Counted from the stretch's first letter, positions 37,246 through 46,527 are shown. The stretch is DNA of 64,000 nucleotides from Lactiplantibacillus brownii (GCF_031085375.1 NZ_JAVCWF010000001.1:2945649-3009648), one strand, 5' to 3'. The notes: a model not told the origin generated them from the sequence alone. Program-made: numbers and translations.

Positions 37246-39099
37246 TTAGAACGAAAGATCACAGGCGCTGACAATTTCTTTGTATAGACCGTGACCAATC
37301 AAGCCGTTGCTGTGCTTATCCATCGGTAACAATGGTTCGTGCAGTTCGGCTAGATCATCGCGCCCAGCTTGCCAAGCCTTAATTCGCCAGCTAACTGTGT
37401 CACAACGCGCAATCTGACCACCCAGGCGGACGTCAATGATTTCAAAGCCATTGCCACGACGCTGTTGATGCCAAAGGTCGCGGAACTCATCTAGTAACAC
37501 CACTAATTGCTGCCGACAACGCGTAATCGCTTGTAAGGCCGCCACTGCCATTTCATCATGCGCAGTCGTTGCGCCCAATTTGGCAACCGCTTGTAAGGCG
37601 CGTGATTTGGCCAAAACCGTTTTAGCCAACTGGCGATAAAAGGTCAACATGAGCCGATTATCGGCACGTAATTGTACTTGTCCTAACGTTCCAATCAACT
37701 GTTGGTACTGGCTTTCAATATCGGCTTGTTGTAAATTCTCCCGATAACGTTGTAATAATAAATCTTCATAAAGCACAATTTTGCTAACATTATCGGCATC
37801 CGCATTGACCGTCTTAGTGAAGTTGTCAAATTGATCTAAAACTTTGTAAAACTCTGGTGATTCACCCTGAGTTAACGCATATTCGGTATCAATGGTTTCC
37901 GGTTGAACGGTCGCATGATATTGATAGGCCGCAAACGCCTGTAACCCATACCACGCTGCACTATCTGGCACTTCGGCCCCATCATCGAACCAAATTGTTG
38001 CAACAACCTGTTGAACACCACTAGCTTTAGCGGCAGTTAAACCAGCAGCGACCGTCGCCAACATTTTACTTTGGTTAGGCGCTAAAGCACTCCAAGTCCA
38101 AATGCCCCCTGCAAAGACCACATCATCACTCAATTCAAAATGTTGGGCAAATCGATCGCGATAAGTCTGTTCATCTTCATGATAATAATCCCAATAAACT
38201 TGGCCCACTGGTGGTAAACTTGCTTTAAATTTTGCATCAAAATGAACTTCAGGATCGTACATTTCATGTTTAGGTGAGGCAAACGTGAACCAGAGATCAC
38301 TCCACATATAGGCTTTGAGTCCTAGTTCTTTAGTTAATCCCACGACCATTTTTAGTTGATCAAGAATTAGGGTTTGCTGATCCGTATAGCCATTTTGATC
38401 TAAATAACGGCCGCGTCCAAGTTGATAGGCTTCATCCATCCCAATATGGATCTTATTGGTCGTAAATGGCGCACTGGCTGCCTGCAAAAGGTGGGTTAAA
38501 AAGGTCTTGGTGGCTGGGGCGCCAACTAACAAGGTATCATCCGTATCCTTGACTGCATCATGCGCATCCCATTTCAGTGCATTATGCACATGGGCTAACG
38601 TTTGTACGGCCGGCACAATTTTGACTCCAAATTGATCCCCATATAACGCAATCGCATGTAGCTGAGCTTGACTGTAGCGACCCCGTTCCCGGCCAAAATA
38701 AGGTTCAGCTGGAATTTCAAATAAATCTTCTAAGTATAACCATAATTCGTTGTAGCCCATGCTGGCTAAACGCCGAATCATCCGTTGAATCATTGCTACA
38801 GTTGGCACCCCGTTACGGGCAACATCCAACATGGCTGCCATTACCTTGAACTGTGGGCGCTGTTCAATTTCAAACTGCGTTGCTTGAACCGCCTTGCCGG
38901 CTAACAATGCCGCCCCACGCATTAAATCAACGGCACTCCCGTAGGTTAAAGATGCACTGGCACCATCACGCGCTAGCACCACGCCGGCAAGCCCTTTTTG
39001 ACAAGTCACCGTTACGTCAATTGCTGTCAAATCATTCACTGAACAGACTGCCTGAACTGCTTGAACTTGTTCGGCACTCAATCCGCGCCATTTGATCAT
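37246..39099 (-). CDS. Beta-N-acetylhexosaminidase, GH20 (GcnA-like)
   Basis: A 617-residue GH20 enzyme without a signal peptide, of the GcnA type (S. gordonii GcnA is about 630). The N-terminal part contains VMAAMLDVARNGVPTV and GYNELWLYLEDLFE, and the catalytic aspartate-glutamate pair is in HIGMDEAYQLGRGRY near residue 222. The C-terminal helical half is family-specific. It removes non-reducing GlcNAc or GalNAc from oligosaccharides, which fits complex-type N-glycan degradation with the nearby mannosidases and importer. A strong GAGGAGG precedes the ATG. The promoter region has a TATACCA box and a cre. Confidence 0.9.
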   Translation of the reverse strand: MIKWRGLSAEQVQAVQAVCSVNDLTAIDVTVTCQKGLAGVVLARDGASASLTYGSAVDLMRGAALLAGKAVQATQFEIEQRPQFKVMAAMLDVARNGVPTVAMIQRMIRRLASMGYNELWLYLEDLFEIPAEPYFGRERGRYSQAQLHAIALYGDQFGVKIVPAVQTLAHVHNALKWDAHDAVKDTDDTLLVGAPATKTFLTHLLQAASAPFTTNKIHIGMDEAYQLGRGRYLDQNGYTDQQTLILDQLKMVVGLTKELGLKAYMWSDLWFTFASPKHEMYDPEVHFDAKFKASLPPVGQVYWDYYHEDEQTYRDRFAQHFELSDDVVFAGGIWTWSALAPNQSKMLATVAAGLTAAKASGVQQVVATIWFDDGAEVPDSAAWYGLQAFAAYQYHATVQPETIDTEYALTQGESPEFYKVLDQFDNFTKTVNADADNVSKIVLYEDLLLQRYRENLQQADIESQYQQLIGTLGQVQLRADNRLMLTFYRQLAKTVLAKSRALQAVAKLGATTAHDEMAVAALQAITRCRQQLVVLLDEFRDLWHQQRRGNGFEIIDVRLGGQIARCDTVSWRIKAWQAGRDDLAELHEPLLPMDKHSNGLIGHGLYKEIVSACDLSF

Positions 39100-39147
39100 G
39101 TTATTTTCCTCCTCAGGTTCCTACTTGATATGTTTATCCGACTGAAA

Positions 39148-39188
39148 TATACCATAATGTAAAATTACGAACTAGGTAAGCGTTAACA
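39148..39188 (-). promoter_or_regulatory. GH20 promoter elements: TATACCA box and cre site
   Basis: TATACCA at 39148-39154 is identical to the boxes before the ATPase gene and the GntR gene at 44002. GGTAAGCGTTAACA at 39175-39188 matches the cre consensus with one mismatch at the first base. Related GATACCA is at 39234-39240. Confidence 0.55.
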
Positions 39189-39268
39189 TTTTTGTTTAAA
39201 GTTGTCAGGCAGGCTATATCAGGTTCCCGGCCGATACCAATTTAACGCACTTAATCAGTCAACCAGTT

Positions 39269-40099
39269 CTATTTGTTAATCAGAGACGGCGCCATCCCGA
39301 AATAGCGTTTAAACAATTTACTAAAATAGAGTGGGTCCTGATAACCAACCGATCGTGAGACTTCCCCCACGGTGAGCTGTTCTTTTGCTAACAGATCCTT
39401 AGCGCGCCGCATTCGCAACTTCGTCAAATAGTTAATCGGGCTTTCACCTTGAACCGTTTTAAACGTTCGCGATAAAACGGCTGGACTAATGTGTAAGGTC
39501 GCCGCTAAACTGCTCAGCGTCAGTTCTTCACTATAGTGGGCTTCTAAATAATAAGTCGCTGCACTCACTAACGCCGCATGTTCTTGTTTGACACTGCCTT
39601 CATCTTTCAACGATAAATAATCACTGCTGACGGCATTTTCTGGCAAAGCACGCAACAATAAGCATAACAATTCGACCACGAGTGCTTGCAGTAAAACTTC
39701 ATGACCGAATTCTGATGGCCGCTGACTCTCCGTGACGACCCGTTGCGCACAAGCCATAAATTCGGTTTGAAGTGGGCCAAAGTTGATCAAACTATCTGCG
39801 AACGGTAAATGATCCGGCGTTTGTCCCGGCAAGGCCACATGCCGAAACCCAATATGCAACTGTAAGCTCTGCGATGCGGGTGGTTGGGTTTCTTGATGAT
39901 GAACTCCCGGATTGAATAGTAACGCTTGACCAGCCACAACGCGTCGCCAGCGGCCTTCTACATTGTAATCAGAATAACCCGTTAACATGATCGATAACTC
40001 TAAAAAGGTATGTTTATGATAAATATAAGTTCCAGGCTGGTCGTTGCGATAAGGAAACGCATACAAGACATCCGGAATGAATTCTTTGAGTTTTAACAA
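39269..40099 (-). CDS. AraC-family regulator with cupin sensor domain
   Basis: An AraC regulator with an N-terminal cupin-type ligand domain (HKHTFLELSIMLTGYSDYNVEG; ALLFNPGVHHQ) and a C-terminal double helix-turn-helix (LAATLHISPAVLSRTFKTVQG and VSRSVGYQDPLYFSKLFKRYFG). I prefer the TTG at 40099 because AAAGGGGGCGG lies just before it; ATGs at 40129 and 40141 have no ribosome binding site. This gives 276 residues. It is divergent from the ABC exporter pair and may control that pair or the GH20 gene. Confidence 0.85.
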   Translation of the reverse strand: MLKLKEFIPDVLYAFPYRNDQPGTYIYHKHTFLELSIMLTGYSDYNVEGRWRRVVAGQALLFNPGVHHQETQPPASQSLQLHIGFRHVALPGQTPDHLPFADSLINFGPLQTEFMACAQRVVTESQRPSEFGHEVLLQALVVELLCLLLRALPENAVSSDYLSLKDEGSVKQEHAALVSAATYYLEAHYSEELTLSSLAATLHISPAVLSRTFKTVQGESPINYLTKLRMRRAKDLLAKEQLTVGEVSRSVGYQDPLYFSKLFKRYFGMAPSLINK

Positions 40100-40242
40100 G
40101 TAACCGCCCCCTTTGGCAAAAAATGCCATGTAATCAGTCAAAATATTCCATTCAAATCAAAGCCATTTATCGGCATACTAATAACCTAAGCTGGTGTCAG
40201 CGGGTGAACCCGTAACTTTCACACCAAGAGAGGTTGTGCACT

Positions 40243-42006
40243 ATGAATCCTTATCAGTGGGTCTGGCAATATGCCAAAAAAAGTCGCTGGCAAATTGTGG
40301 TGGCCCTAATTCTGATCGTGATTAATTCGGCCGGTATCGTGGTCGTCCCATTACTAGGCGGCTTAATCGTCGACCGCGTCATTAATCAGGGCCATACCCA
40401 ATTATTAATTCCTTATTTAGCTATCATGCTTGGCATGACCTTGTTTCGGACACTGATCCGCTACTGCTACATCATTCTCTGTGAACGAATCGGTCAAAAT
40501 TCACTTTATAATATTCGCCATGATTTATTCACTCAGCTCCAGTCCTTGGATTACACTTTTTTCAACTCGGTCACGAGTGGTGATATCATGGCACGACTCA
40601 CTGGCGATACGGATGCCATTCGACACTTTTTATGTTGGGTCACTTACAACACGCTAGAATGTGTGTTGTGGTTCCTAACCGCCATCTTCGTTATGGCCGC
40701 CATCAACTGGCAACTCATGCTCGCGTTAGTTATCTTGACCCCCTTTATTGCCATCCTCACCAATCGCATGAGCAAGGAAGCACACTCGGTCTTCTTCAAT
40801 ATCCGACAAAGCTTTGCCCGTTTAAACGCGATGGTCGAAGAAAACATTTCCGGTAACCGGGTCATCCGCGCCTTTGCACGAGAAAAATTCGAAGTTCAAA
40901 AATTTGAAAAGTTAAATCGTGATTATCGTGATAAAAACATGGCTTCAGCGGCAGTCTCACGACGTTATTTGCCAGCGCTAGACTTCTTAGCTTCATTGTT
41001 ATCCGTCATCGTTTTACTATTTGGGAGCTTCTTAGTCATCAATCACCACATGACTTTAGGAGCGCTAGTTTCATTTAACGGCTTCCTCTGGATGCTGAAC
41101 CAACCGATGCGCATGAGTGGCTGGCTGATTAATGATATTCAACGCTTTTCGGCAGCGACCATCAAGATTCGCGCGATGCTGGATGCCCAACCGGTTATCA
41201 AGCCAACGAAGAATGTCGCCGTCACGCCGATCAAAGGTGAAGTCACTTTTCAACACGTCGACTTTGCCTTTCCAGACGCGCCAGAAGTTAAAGTGCTCGA
41301 TGATATCAACTTCACGGTCAAACCCGGTCAAACTTTAGGTATTCTAGGTGAGACCGGTTCTGGTAAATCAACCTTAATGAACATGATTGCGCGATTTTAT
41401 GACCCCACCAGCGGCCAAGTTCTCGTTGATGGTCGAGATGTGCGGGACTGGCCCGCGCAAGTGCTCCGTAATCAAACCACGATTGTGACCCAAGACTTGT
41501 TCCTATTTTCCGATTCCATCGTGGACAATATCAATTATGGTAATCGACAGGCACCCGAACAATTCATCCGTGAAATGGCTGATATCGCCGATGCTAATAA
41601 CTTCATTAGTACGATGCCTGATGGCTATGGCACAGTTGTCGGTGAGCGGGGCGTCGGTTTATCTGGTGGTCAAAAACAACGCATCTCTTTGACACGGGCC
41701 TTGGTTAAAGATCCCCGTATTCTGATTTTGGACGATACCACCAGCGCGCTTGATATGGAAACAGAAGCGACCATTCAAAAACGATTACGTAAAGTAACGC
41801 GCGATAAAACGGTCTTCATCATCGCCTCACGAACCTCATCTTTACGTCGTGCGGATCAAATTATCGTGCTTCGGCATGGCCGGATCGTTGAACACGGAAC
41901 CCATGAAGACTTGCTCGCAATGGACGGCTATTATGCCGAAACTTATCGCCGGCAATTGGGCTTACTCAAAACAGCGAAAGGAGCTGATGACCTTGGCAAA
42001 GCGTAA
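40243..42006 (+). CDS. ABC exporter subunit 1, heterodimeric half-transporter with degenerate nucleotide site
   Basis: A 587-residue half-transporter: six membrane segments (about residues 1-310) then a nucleotide-binding domain with Walker A GETGSGKST, canonical signature LSGGQKQR, but a Walker B that ends LILDDTTSALD (aspartate where the catalytic glutamate should be) and a switch loop reading IIASRTSS without the histidine. Such asymmetry marks heterodimeric exporters like BmrC/BmrD and TM287/288. The ATG at 40243 has GAGAGG upstream. Its end overlaps the partner gene by 20 bases. Substrate unknown; multidrug or glycolipid export is possible. Confidence 0.9.
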   Translation: MNPYQWVWQYAKKSRWQIVVALILIVINSAGIVVVPLLGGLIVDRVINQGHTQLLIPYLAIMLGMTLFRTLIRYCYIILCERIGQNSLYNIRHDLFTQLQSLDYTFFNSVTSGDIMARLTGDTDAIRHFLCWVTYNTLECVLWFLTAIFVMAAINWQLMLALVILTPFIAILTNRMSKEAHSVFFNIRQSFARLNAMVEENISGNRVIRAFAREKFEVQKFEKLNRDYRDKNMASAAVSRRYLPALDFLASLLSVIVLLFGSFLVINHHMTLGALVSFNGFLWMLNQPMRMSGWLINDIQRFSAATIKIRAMLDAQPVIKPTKNVAVTPIKGEVTFQHVDFAFPDAPEVKVLDDINFTVKPGQTLGILGETGSGKSTLMNMIARFYDPTSGQVLVDGRDVRDWPAQVLRNQTTIVTQDLFLFSDSIVDNINYGNRQAPEQFIREMADIADANNFISTMPDGYGTVVGERGVGLSGGQKQRISLTRALVKDPRILILDDTTSALDMETEATIQKRLRKVTRDKTVFIIASRTSSLRRADQIIVLRHGRIVEHGTHEDLLAMDGYYAETYRRQLGLLKTAKGADDLGKA

Positions 42007-43780
42007 TACGTACAACGAAGACGAAAAGTTAAATGAACACTTTAATTGGCACGATTATGCGCGTCTTGGTCATTATTTACGCCCCTATTCTTGGCGGATG
42101 TTGCTAGTCCTGGGCTCAATTCTCATTGGAAATATTGCCGTGATCTTAGGGCCTTATCTGATGAAAGTCGCCATTGATTCAGCGATTCCACAACGTAACT
42201 TTCAGCTGCTCTGGTTGCTAGGGGGGATCTTTCTCGCTAGCCTCCTCGTTGCCTTTGGTTGTTTCCGTTACCGAATCTGGGCCATTACCGAAATTGGACA
42301 AAATTTACTCATTGATATGCGAACCGATCTATTCACGAATTTACAACAGTTACCCTTTTCCTATTTTGACTCCCGACCACATGGCAAAATCCTGATTCGA
42401 GTCGTCAACTATATCAATACGTTGAGTGATCTGTTAGCTAATGGCCTAGTTAATTTGATTTCTGACATTATTTCACTACTCGTCACCTTGGTCTTCATGT
42501 TTGCCATCAACTGGAAATTAACCCTAGATAGTTTAGTTTTGATTCCTTTCCTATTAATTTGGGCGTACTACATCCAAAAGAAACAACGGGTCGCTTATCG
42601 TGAATTGAGTAATAAACAATCGAATTTAAACGCTTACATTCATGAAAGTATTGATGGCATCAAAGTAACACAGGGTTTCGCACAAGAAAATAATGCCATT
42701 CATGCCTTTGATACAGTCGCTAATGATAACCGTGATTCCTATATGCGGGCGGTTAAAGTTCAATACGCTTTGAGTCCAGGGGTTCAAAATATCTCAACGA
42801 TGACGACTGCCTTGATCTACTTTATTGGGATTCAGCAGCTAGGCGTCGTGGTCAGTACTGGGACCCTGATTGCCTTTCTCGGCTATATTAATAATTTCTG
42901 GAATCCGGTCATCAATATTGGGAACTTCTATAATTCTTTGATCACCGCTACTGCCTATTTGGAACGAATCTTTGAAACTATGGACGAAAAACCGACCGTG
43001 ATTGACGCGCCTGATGCGTTTGCCTTACCACCAATTAAAGGTGATGTCCGGTTCAACGACGTTTCTTTCCGTTATGACGATGATGGTCCGCTGAACTTAC
43101 ATGACGTTTCATTTCATGCCCAAGCTGGTCAAACCATTGCTTTGGTTGGTCCAACTGGTGCCGGCAAATCAACCATTATTAATTTACTCTCGCGTTTTTA
43201 CAACGTCACCAGTGGCACAATTACGATTGATAACGTGGACATTAGCCAAGTAACCTTGAAATCGTTACGGACGCAAATGGGGGTCATGCAACAAGATACC
43301 TTCATCTTTTCTGGCACGATCATGGATAACATTCGTTACGGCCGCCTAGACGCTACCGATGAAGAAGTGATTCACGCGGCTAAGATCGCCCGTGCAGATA
43401 ATTTCATTGAGACATTGCCAGACGGCTATCAAACAACCGTCCAAGAACGTGGGGGTAGCATGTCTGCCGGCCAGCGCCAACTACTAGCATTTGCGCGCGT
43501 ACTCTTAGCGGACCCGCGGATCTTAATTTTGGATGAAGCGACCGCGGCCATTGATACTAAAACCGAAGCCCTCCTACAAGCAGGCTTAAATGAACTGCTC
43601 AAGGGCCGTACCAGTTTCATCGTGGCACATCGACTCTCAACGATTCAACAAGCTGACCAGATTCTGGTCGTTAACGATGGTCAGATCGTCGAAGCAGGCC
43701 GCCATGAAGACCTTTTAGCCAAACGGGGGGAATACTATGAGCTTTATGAATCACAGTATCGCATGCTGCAAGCAGAGTAA
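41987..43780 (+). CDS. ABC exporter subunit 2, heterodimeric half-transporter with intact catalytic site
   Basis: A 597-residue half-transporter. The nucleotide-binding domain has Walker A GPTGAGKST, Walker B LILDEATAAID with the catalytic glutamate, and switch histidine IVAHRLST, but a modified signature MSAGQRQ. With the partner's canonical signature this makes one complete and one degenerate ATP site. The ATG at 41987 with GAAAGGAG upstream lies inside the end of the previous gene; an upstream frame to 41849 is only overlap with that gene. It ends before a good terminator. Confidence 0.92.
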   Translation: MTLAKRNTYNEDEKLNEHFNWHDYARLGHYLRPYSWRMLLVLGSILIGNIAVILGPYLMKVAIDSAIPQRNFQLLWLLGGIFLASLLVAFGCFRYRIWAITEIGQNLLIDMRTDLFTNLQQLPFSYFDSRPHGKILIRVVNYINTLSDLLANGLVNLISDIISLLVTLVFMFAINWKLTLDSLVLIPFLLIWAYYIQKKQRVAYRELSNKQSNLNAYIHESIDGIKVTQGFAQENNAIHAFDTVANDNRDSYMRAVKVQYALSPGVQNISTMTTALIYFIGIQQLGVVVSTGTLIAFLGYINNFWNPVINIGNFYNSLITATAYLERIFETMDEKPTVIDAPDAFALPPIKGDVRFNDVSFRYDDDGPLNLHDVSFHAQAGQTIALVGPTGAGKSTIINLLSRFYNVTSGTITIDNVDISQVTLKSLRTQMGVMQQDTFIFSGTIMDNIRYGRLDATDEEVIHAAKIARADNFIETLPDGYQTTVQERGGSMSAGQRQLLAFARVLLADPRILILDEATAAIDTKTEALLQAGLNELLKGRTSFIVAHRLSTIQQADQILVVNDGQIVEAGRHEDLLAKRGEYYELYESQYRMLQAE

Positions 43781-43817
43781 CGACTAATTTCAGAGTGTCT
43801 GTGATAAAAGGCAAGAT

Positions 43818-43852
43818 GAGTCTGGTAGTTTATGCCAGACTCTTTTTGTTTC
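43818..43852 (+). terminator. Terminator of the ABC exporter operon
   Basis: GAGTCTGG and CCAGACTC form an 8-bp perfect stem followed by TTTTTG, 38 bases after the stop codon. Confidence 0.88.
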
Positions 43853-43890
43853 GCAAAAATTTGATAAAGACCTTTAATTTATGCACATCC

Positions 43891-43986
43891 TGGTATATTT
43901 TTACACTTGAAATATACCATGTAAGCGATTAGAATCAAACCATTAACCCACAATTAACGGCAAAAGTTGTTGGTCAGACTATACCA
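43891..43986 (+). promoter_or_regulatory. Control region of the second GntR gene: TGGTATA/TATACCA boxes and cre
   Basis: TGGTATAT (43891-43898) and ATATACCA (43912-43919) form an inverted repeat; a further TATACCA lies at 43980-43986, just before the ribosome binding site. A cre-like TGTAAGCGATTAGA (one mismatch) is at 43920-43933. The arrangement suggests autoregulation plus catabolite control. Confidence 0.6.
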
Positions 43987-44001
43987 ACTGGAGGAAACAT
44001 T

Positions 44002-45057
44002 ATGGCGAAATACGAAATCTTATATCAACGGCTGCGCATGGCGATCTTACGGGGAGAGTATGCCCCAAATGATCGGCTACCTAGCGAGAACGCCGTCGCG
44101 ATTAAGTACGGCGTCAGTCGGATCACTTCGAAAAGAGCCTTAAATGATTTGGCTGCGGCAGATCTCGTTTATCGCGTTCGGGGTGGCGGAACTTACGTTA
44201 AACCACACAAGAGCACGACCCAACGCCAAATCTTACTGGTCTTGCCTTTTCCAGAAACAACGGCTTTTGGCGATTATCAAAGTGGCATTCGTGCGACGCT
44301 CAAAGATACGACTTGGAAATTAAAACTCATGGCTAACGAGGCTTTTTTACAGTTAGACATGAGTGCCCTCTCACACCAGTACGCCGGAATTATTTACTAT
44401 CCACAAAACTTAGCCACTGAAATGCCGGTTCTAATGGCCCTGCATGCCCAACGTTTACCATTGGTCGTTTTAGACAAACGACCTTCAGCATTGGCGATTC
44501 CAAGCGTCGTTAGTGATAACGTGGCTGGGGGCAGTAGCGCTTGTGATCATTTACAAGCCCTCGGTCATCAACGGATCGCCTTTTTACCAGCGACACCCTT
44601 TTGGCAAACTTTCACTGGAACGGTCAGTGACCGATTCATGGGTTACTTTAACGAACTCACACTCAACAAAATTGATCCCAGCCTACCGCTACGCTGGGCA
44701 CAAGCGCTACAGGCTTGTAGCGATGCACTACAGCTGCAAGCTTATATTCAAGCTCAAGCAATTACCGCCATCATTGCTGAAAACGATGTTATTGCCTTGC
44801 GTGCGATGCATCAATTACAAGAAGTTGATCCCAACGTCATGCAAAGCTTGGCATTGATTGGTTTTGATAATCTGCCAGCAGCTGAGAAAAACAAGCCGGC
44901 TTTGACGACCGTTGTCCAAGACTTTGCAAACATTGGCGCCAAAGCGGTCGAAGCACTATTAGATCAGATTAATAATCCTAAGCGCACTTTCAATGACCAA
45001 ACTGTCGTTGATATTAAACTAATGGTTCGGGCGTCAACTGAAGACGTGCTACGCTGA
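44002..45057 (+). CDS. GntR-type regulator with LacI-like sugar-binding domain (paralogue)
   Basis: A 351-residue AraR-like regulator with the same build as the protein at 17463: GntR winged helix at the N-terminus (LPSENAVAIKYGVSRITSKRALNDL) and LacI-like effector domain with IGFDNLPAAEKNKPALTT near the end. The two are clearly paralogous. Boxes of the TATACCA type in its own promoter and before the ATPase and GH20 genes make those its likely targets. A GGAGG site precedes the ATG. The following PucR-like gene is 32 bases on and may be co-transcribed. Confidence 0.93.
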   Translation: MAKYEILYQRLRMAILRGEYAPNDRLPSENAVAIKYGVSRITSKRALNDLAAADLVYRVRGGGTYVKPHKSTTQRQILLVLPFPETTAFGDYQSGIRATLKDTTWKLKLMANEAFLQLDMSALSHQYAGIIYYPQNLATEMPVLMALHAQRLPLVVLDKRPSALAIPSVVSDNVAGGSSACDHLQALGHQRIAFLPATPFWQTFTGTVSDRFMGYFNELTLNKIDPSLPLRWAQALQACSDALQLQAYIQAQAITAIIAENDVIALRAMHQLQEVDPNVMQSLALIGFDNLPAAEKNKPALTTVVQDFANIGAKAVEALLDQINNPKRTFNDQTVVDIKLMVRASTEDVLR

Positions 45058-45089
45058 TCGTTAGCCATTTTTCGGAGGTGTTATGACTC

Positions 45090-45947
45090 ATGAATGTTCA
45101 ACAACTACAACTCATTTACCCACAAGCGACGGTGGTAACGGCACCTATTGTTAAGCCTAATACGGTCTGCATCAGGCTCGCAGCGGAAAAATATTTATGC
45201 ATTGAGACCGCGAAACTTGGGCGCCGTGAACTCTCCCTCTTGGAACTGTTGACTCAAACCAAAGCACCCCAAGCCGCCATTGATACGTGGTCGAACTTTT
45301 TGACTGGCGAAGCCACAGTTGCACCACACACCACGGCAAAACAACTGCAGTTACTCCACTTTCAGGTTCGTTTTACCGACGACAGCCAGCATCATCACCA
45401 GTGGCTTGCAGCTTTAAGCGACTTGTTTAATGATGTCGTGCATCGTACTTTTACGACCGAAAATGATGGCTATTTATTACTAGCTGATCCCATCAGCCCC
45501 TTGACACAACCGGATTTGACCGGCTTATTAGATTTGTTAGATAACGATTTTTATACCAATACCCATCTATTTATTGGGAGCCGTCACGGTGATGTTCAAA
45601 CGCTACCAGCCGCATATCGTTTGGAACGTCAACTTTTCGAGCAAAACCACAAACAAGCGGTCGGTACTTTAAGCAGTGCAATGTTACCTTACTTAGCCAC
45701 GGTTCATCACACCGCACTAGATACTTTGACCAATGAGCTACTGACAGATCCTGATAACCAACAATTGATCACGGCTTTATATCAAACTCAGGGTAACGTC
45801 CGCCAAGCGGCAGCTCACCTCTTCTTGCACCGCAACACCTTGTTATATCGGATCGATAAGTTTGAGCGGTGCAGCGGGTTTAATCTGAAAGCCATGGATG
45901 ATCTTGTGTACTGCTACTTATTAACGTTAGCCCAAACAAACAATTGA
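45090..45947 (+). CDS. PucR/CdaR-type helix-turn-helix regulator
   Basis: A 285-residue protein. Only the C-terminal 60 residues are readily classified: a PucR/CdaR-type helix-turn-helix with TQGNVRQAAAHLFLHRNTLLYRIDKFERCSGFNL. The N-terminal 220 residues have no obvious motif and probably sense an effector. Proteins like this often regulate sugar-acid or purine use, but the context here is sugar-scavenging. An ATG at 45090 has GGAGG upstream. A strong terminator follows. Confidence 0.75.
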   Translation: MNVQQLQLIYPQATVVTAPIVKPNTVCIRLAAEKYLCIETAKLGRRELSLLELLTQTKAPQAAIDTWSNFLTGEATVAPHTTAKQLQLLHFQVRFTDDSQHHHQWLAALSDLFNDVVHRTFTTENDGYLLLADPISPLTQPDLTGLLDLLDNDFYTNTHLFIGSRHGDVQTLPAAYRLERQLFEQNHKQAVGTLSSAMLPYLATVHHTALDTLTNELLTDPDNQQLITALYQTQGNVRQAAAHLFLHRNTLLYRIDKFERCSGFNLKAMDDLVYCYLLTLAQTNN

Positions 45948-45970
45948 AAATTAGCTGATTGCAATAAAGT

Positions 45971-46011
45971 AAAAGCGACGAAACCTTACACAAAAGTTTC
46001 GTCGCTTTTCT
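45971..46011 (+). terminator. Terminator after the PucR-like gene
   Basis: AAAGCGACGAAAC pairs perfectly with GTTTCGTCGCTTT over an 11-base loop and is followed by TTCTTAT. Confidence 0.9.
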
Positions 46012-46157
46012 TATCTAATTATTTATAACATATTAGAACCATCAGAAATTTTTCACGCTACACAATTCCCTCAATCAGCCCCACAAAAATGGCCAATATC
46101 AACAAGTTGCATCCATCTTAACTTGTTTAGAGAGAATGACTAACCATTGGTAAAATA

Positions 46158-46436
46158 TCAATATTCATCATCGTCGTCATAGTACTCATCAAGTTTACTA
46201 GGTGCCTCAATGACTCGCAGTGGCCGCTGCTTACTCAATGTTTTTATTTTTAGATTTAACTTTTCTCGTTGTGACAAACTCACTTCAAATGGAACTGAAC
46301 CGGTCGCCGCAATTTGTTGATACAAAGCGTTTATCAACGTCGTCGAATTCATTCCTAGCGCAACTAAAATACGATCAACCTCTTCTGATAAATCAGAATC
46401 AATAGAAACTTGGATCTTTTGTTTTTGTGTTGTCAT
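46158..46436 (-). CDS. RelB/DinJ-family antitoxin-like protein without a toxin gene
   Basis: A 92-residue protein with the ribbon-helix-helix N-terminus of RelB/DinJ antitoxins (IQVSIDSDLSEEVDRILVALGMNSTTLINAL) and IAATGSVPFEV, the usual continuation. The acidic C-terminus ends in a run of aspartate and tyrosine. A RelE/YafQ toxin would normally follow directly, but the 210 bases downstream hold no frame long enough, only sequence up to the terminator of the convergent gene. It may be an orphan regulator or a decayed toxin-antitoxin pair. No strong ribosome binding site is visible. Confidence 0.8.
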   Translation of the reverse strand: MTTQKQKIQVSIDSDLSEEVDRILVALGMNSTTLINALYQQIAATGSVPFEVSLSQREKLNLKIKTLSKQRPLRVIEAPSKLDEYYDDDDEY

Positions 46437-46527
46437 GTGACCATTACCTCGTATAACTGCATTAGACTACTCTCAAATAACAGACGCTAGTGCCAATTCA
46501 TCACAAGTTCAATTCCTATAGTCCTTA

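Noticed and set aside
39148..39240. A three-box TATACCA array like the one before the ATPase gene
   Set aside because: Only one exact box (39148) is present; the others (TATATCA, GATACCA) are mismatched and irregularly spaced, so only the exact copy is reported.
45948..46157. Possible RelE-type toxin downstream of the RelB-like gene
   Set aside because: The stretch holds the terminator of the convergent gene and no minus-strand frame of useful length.
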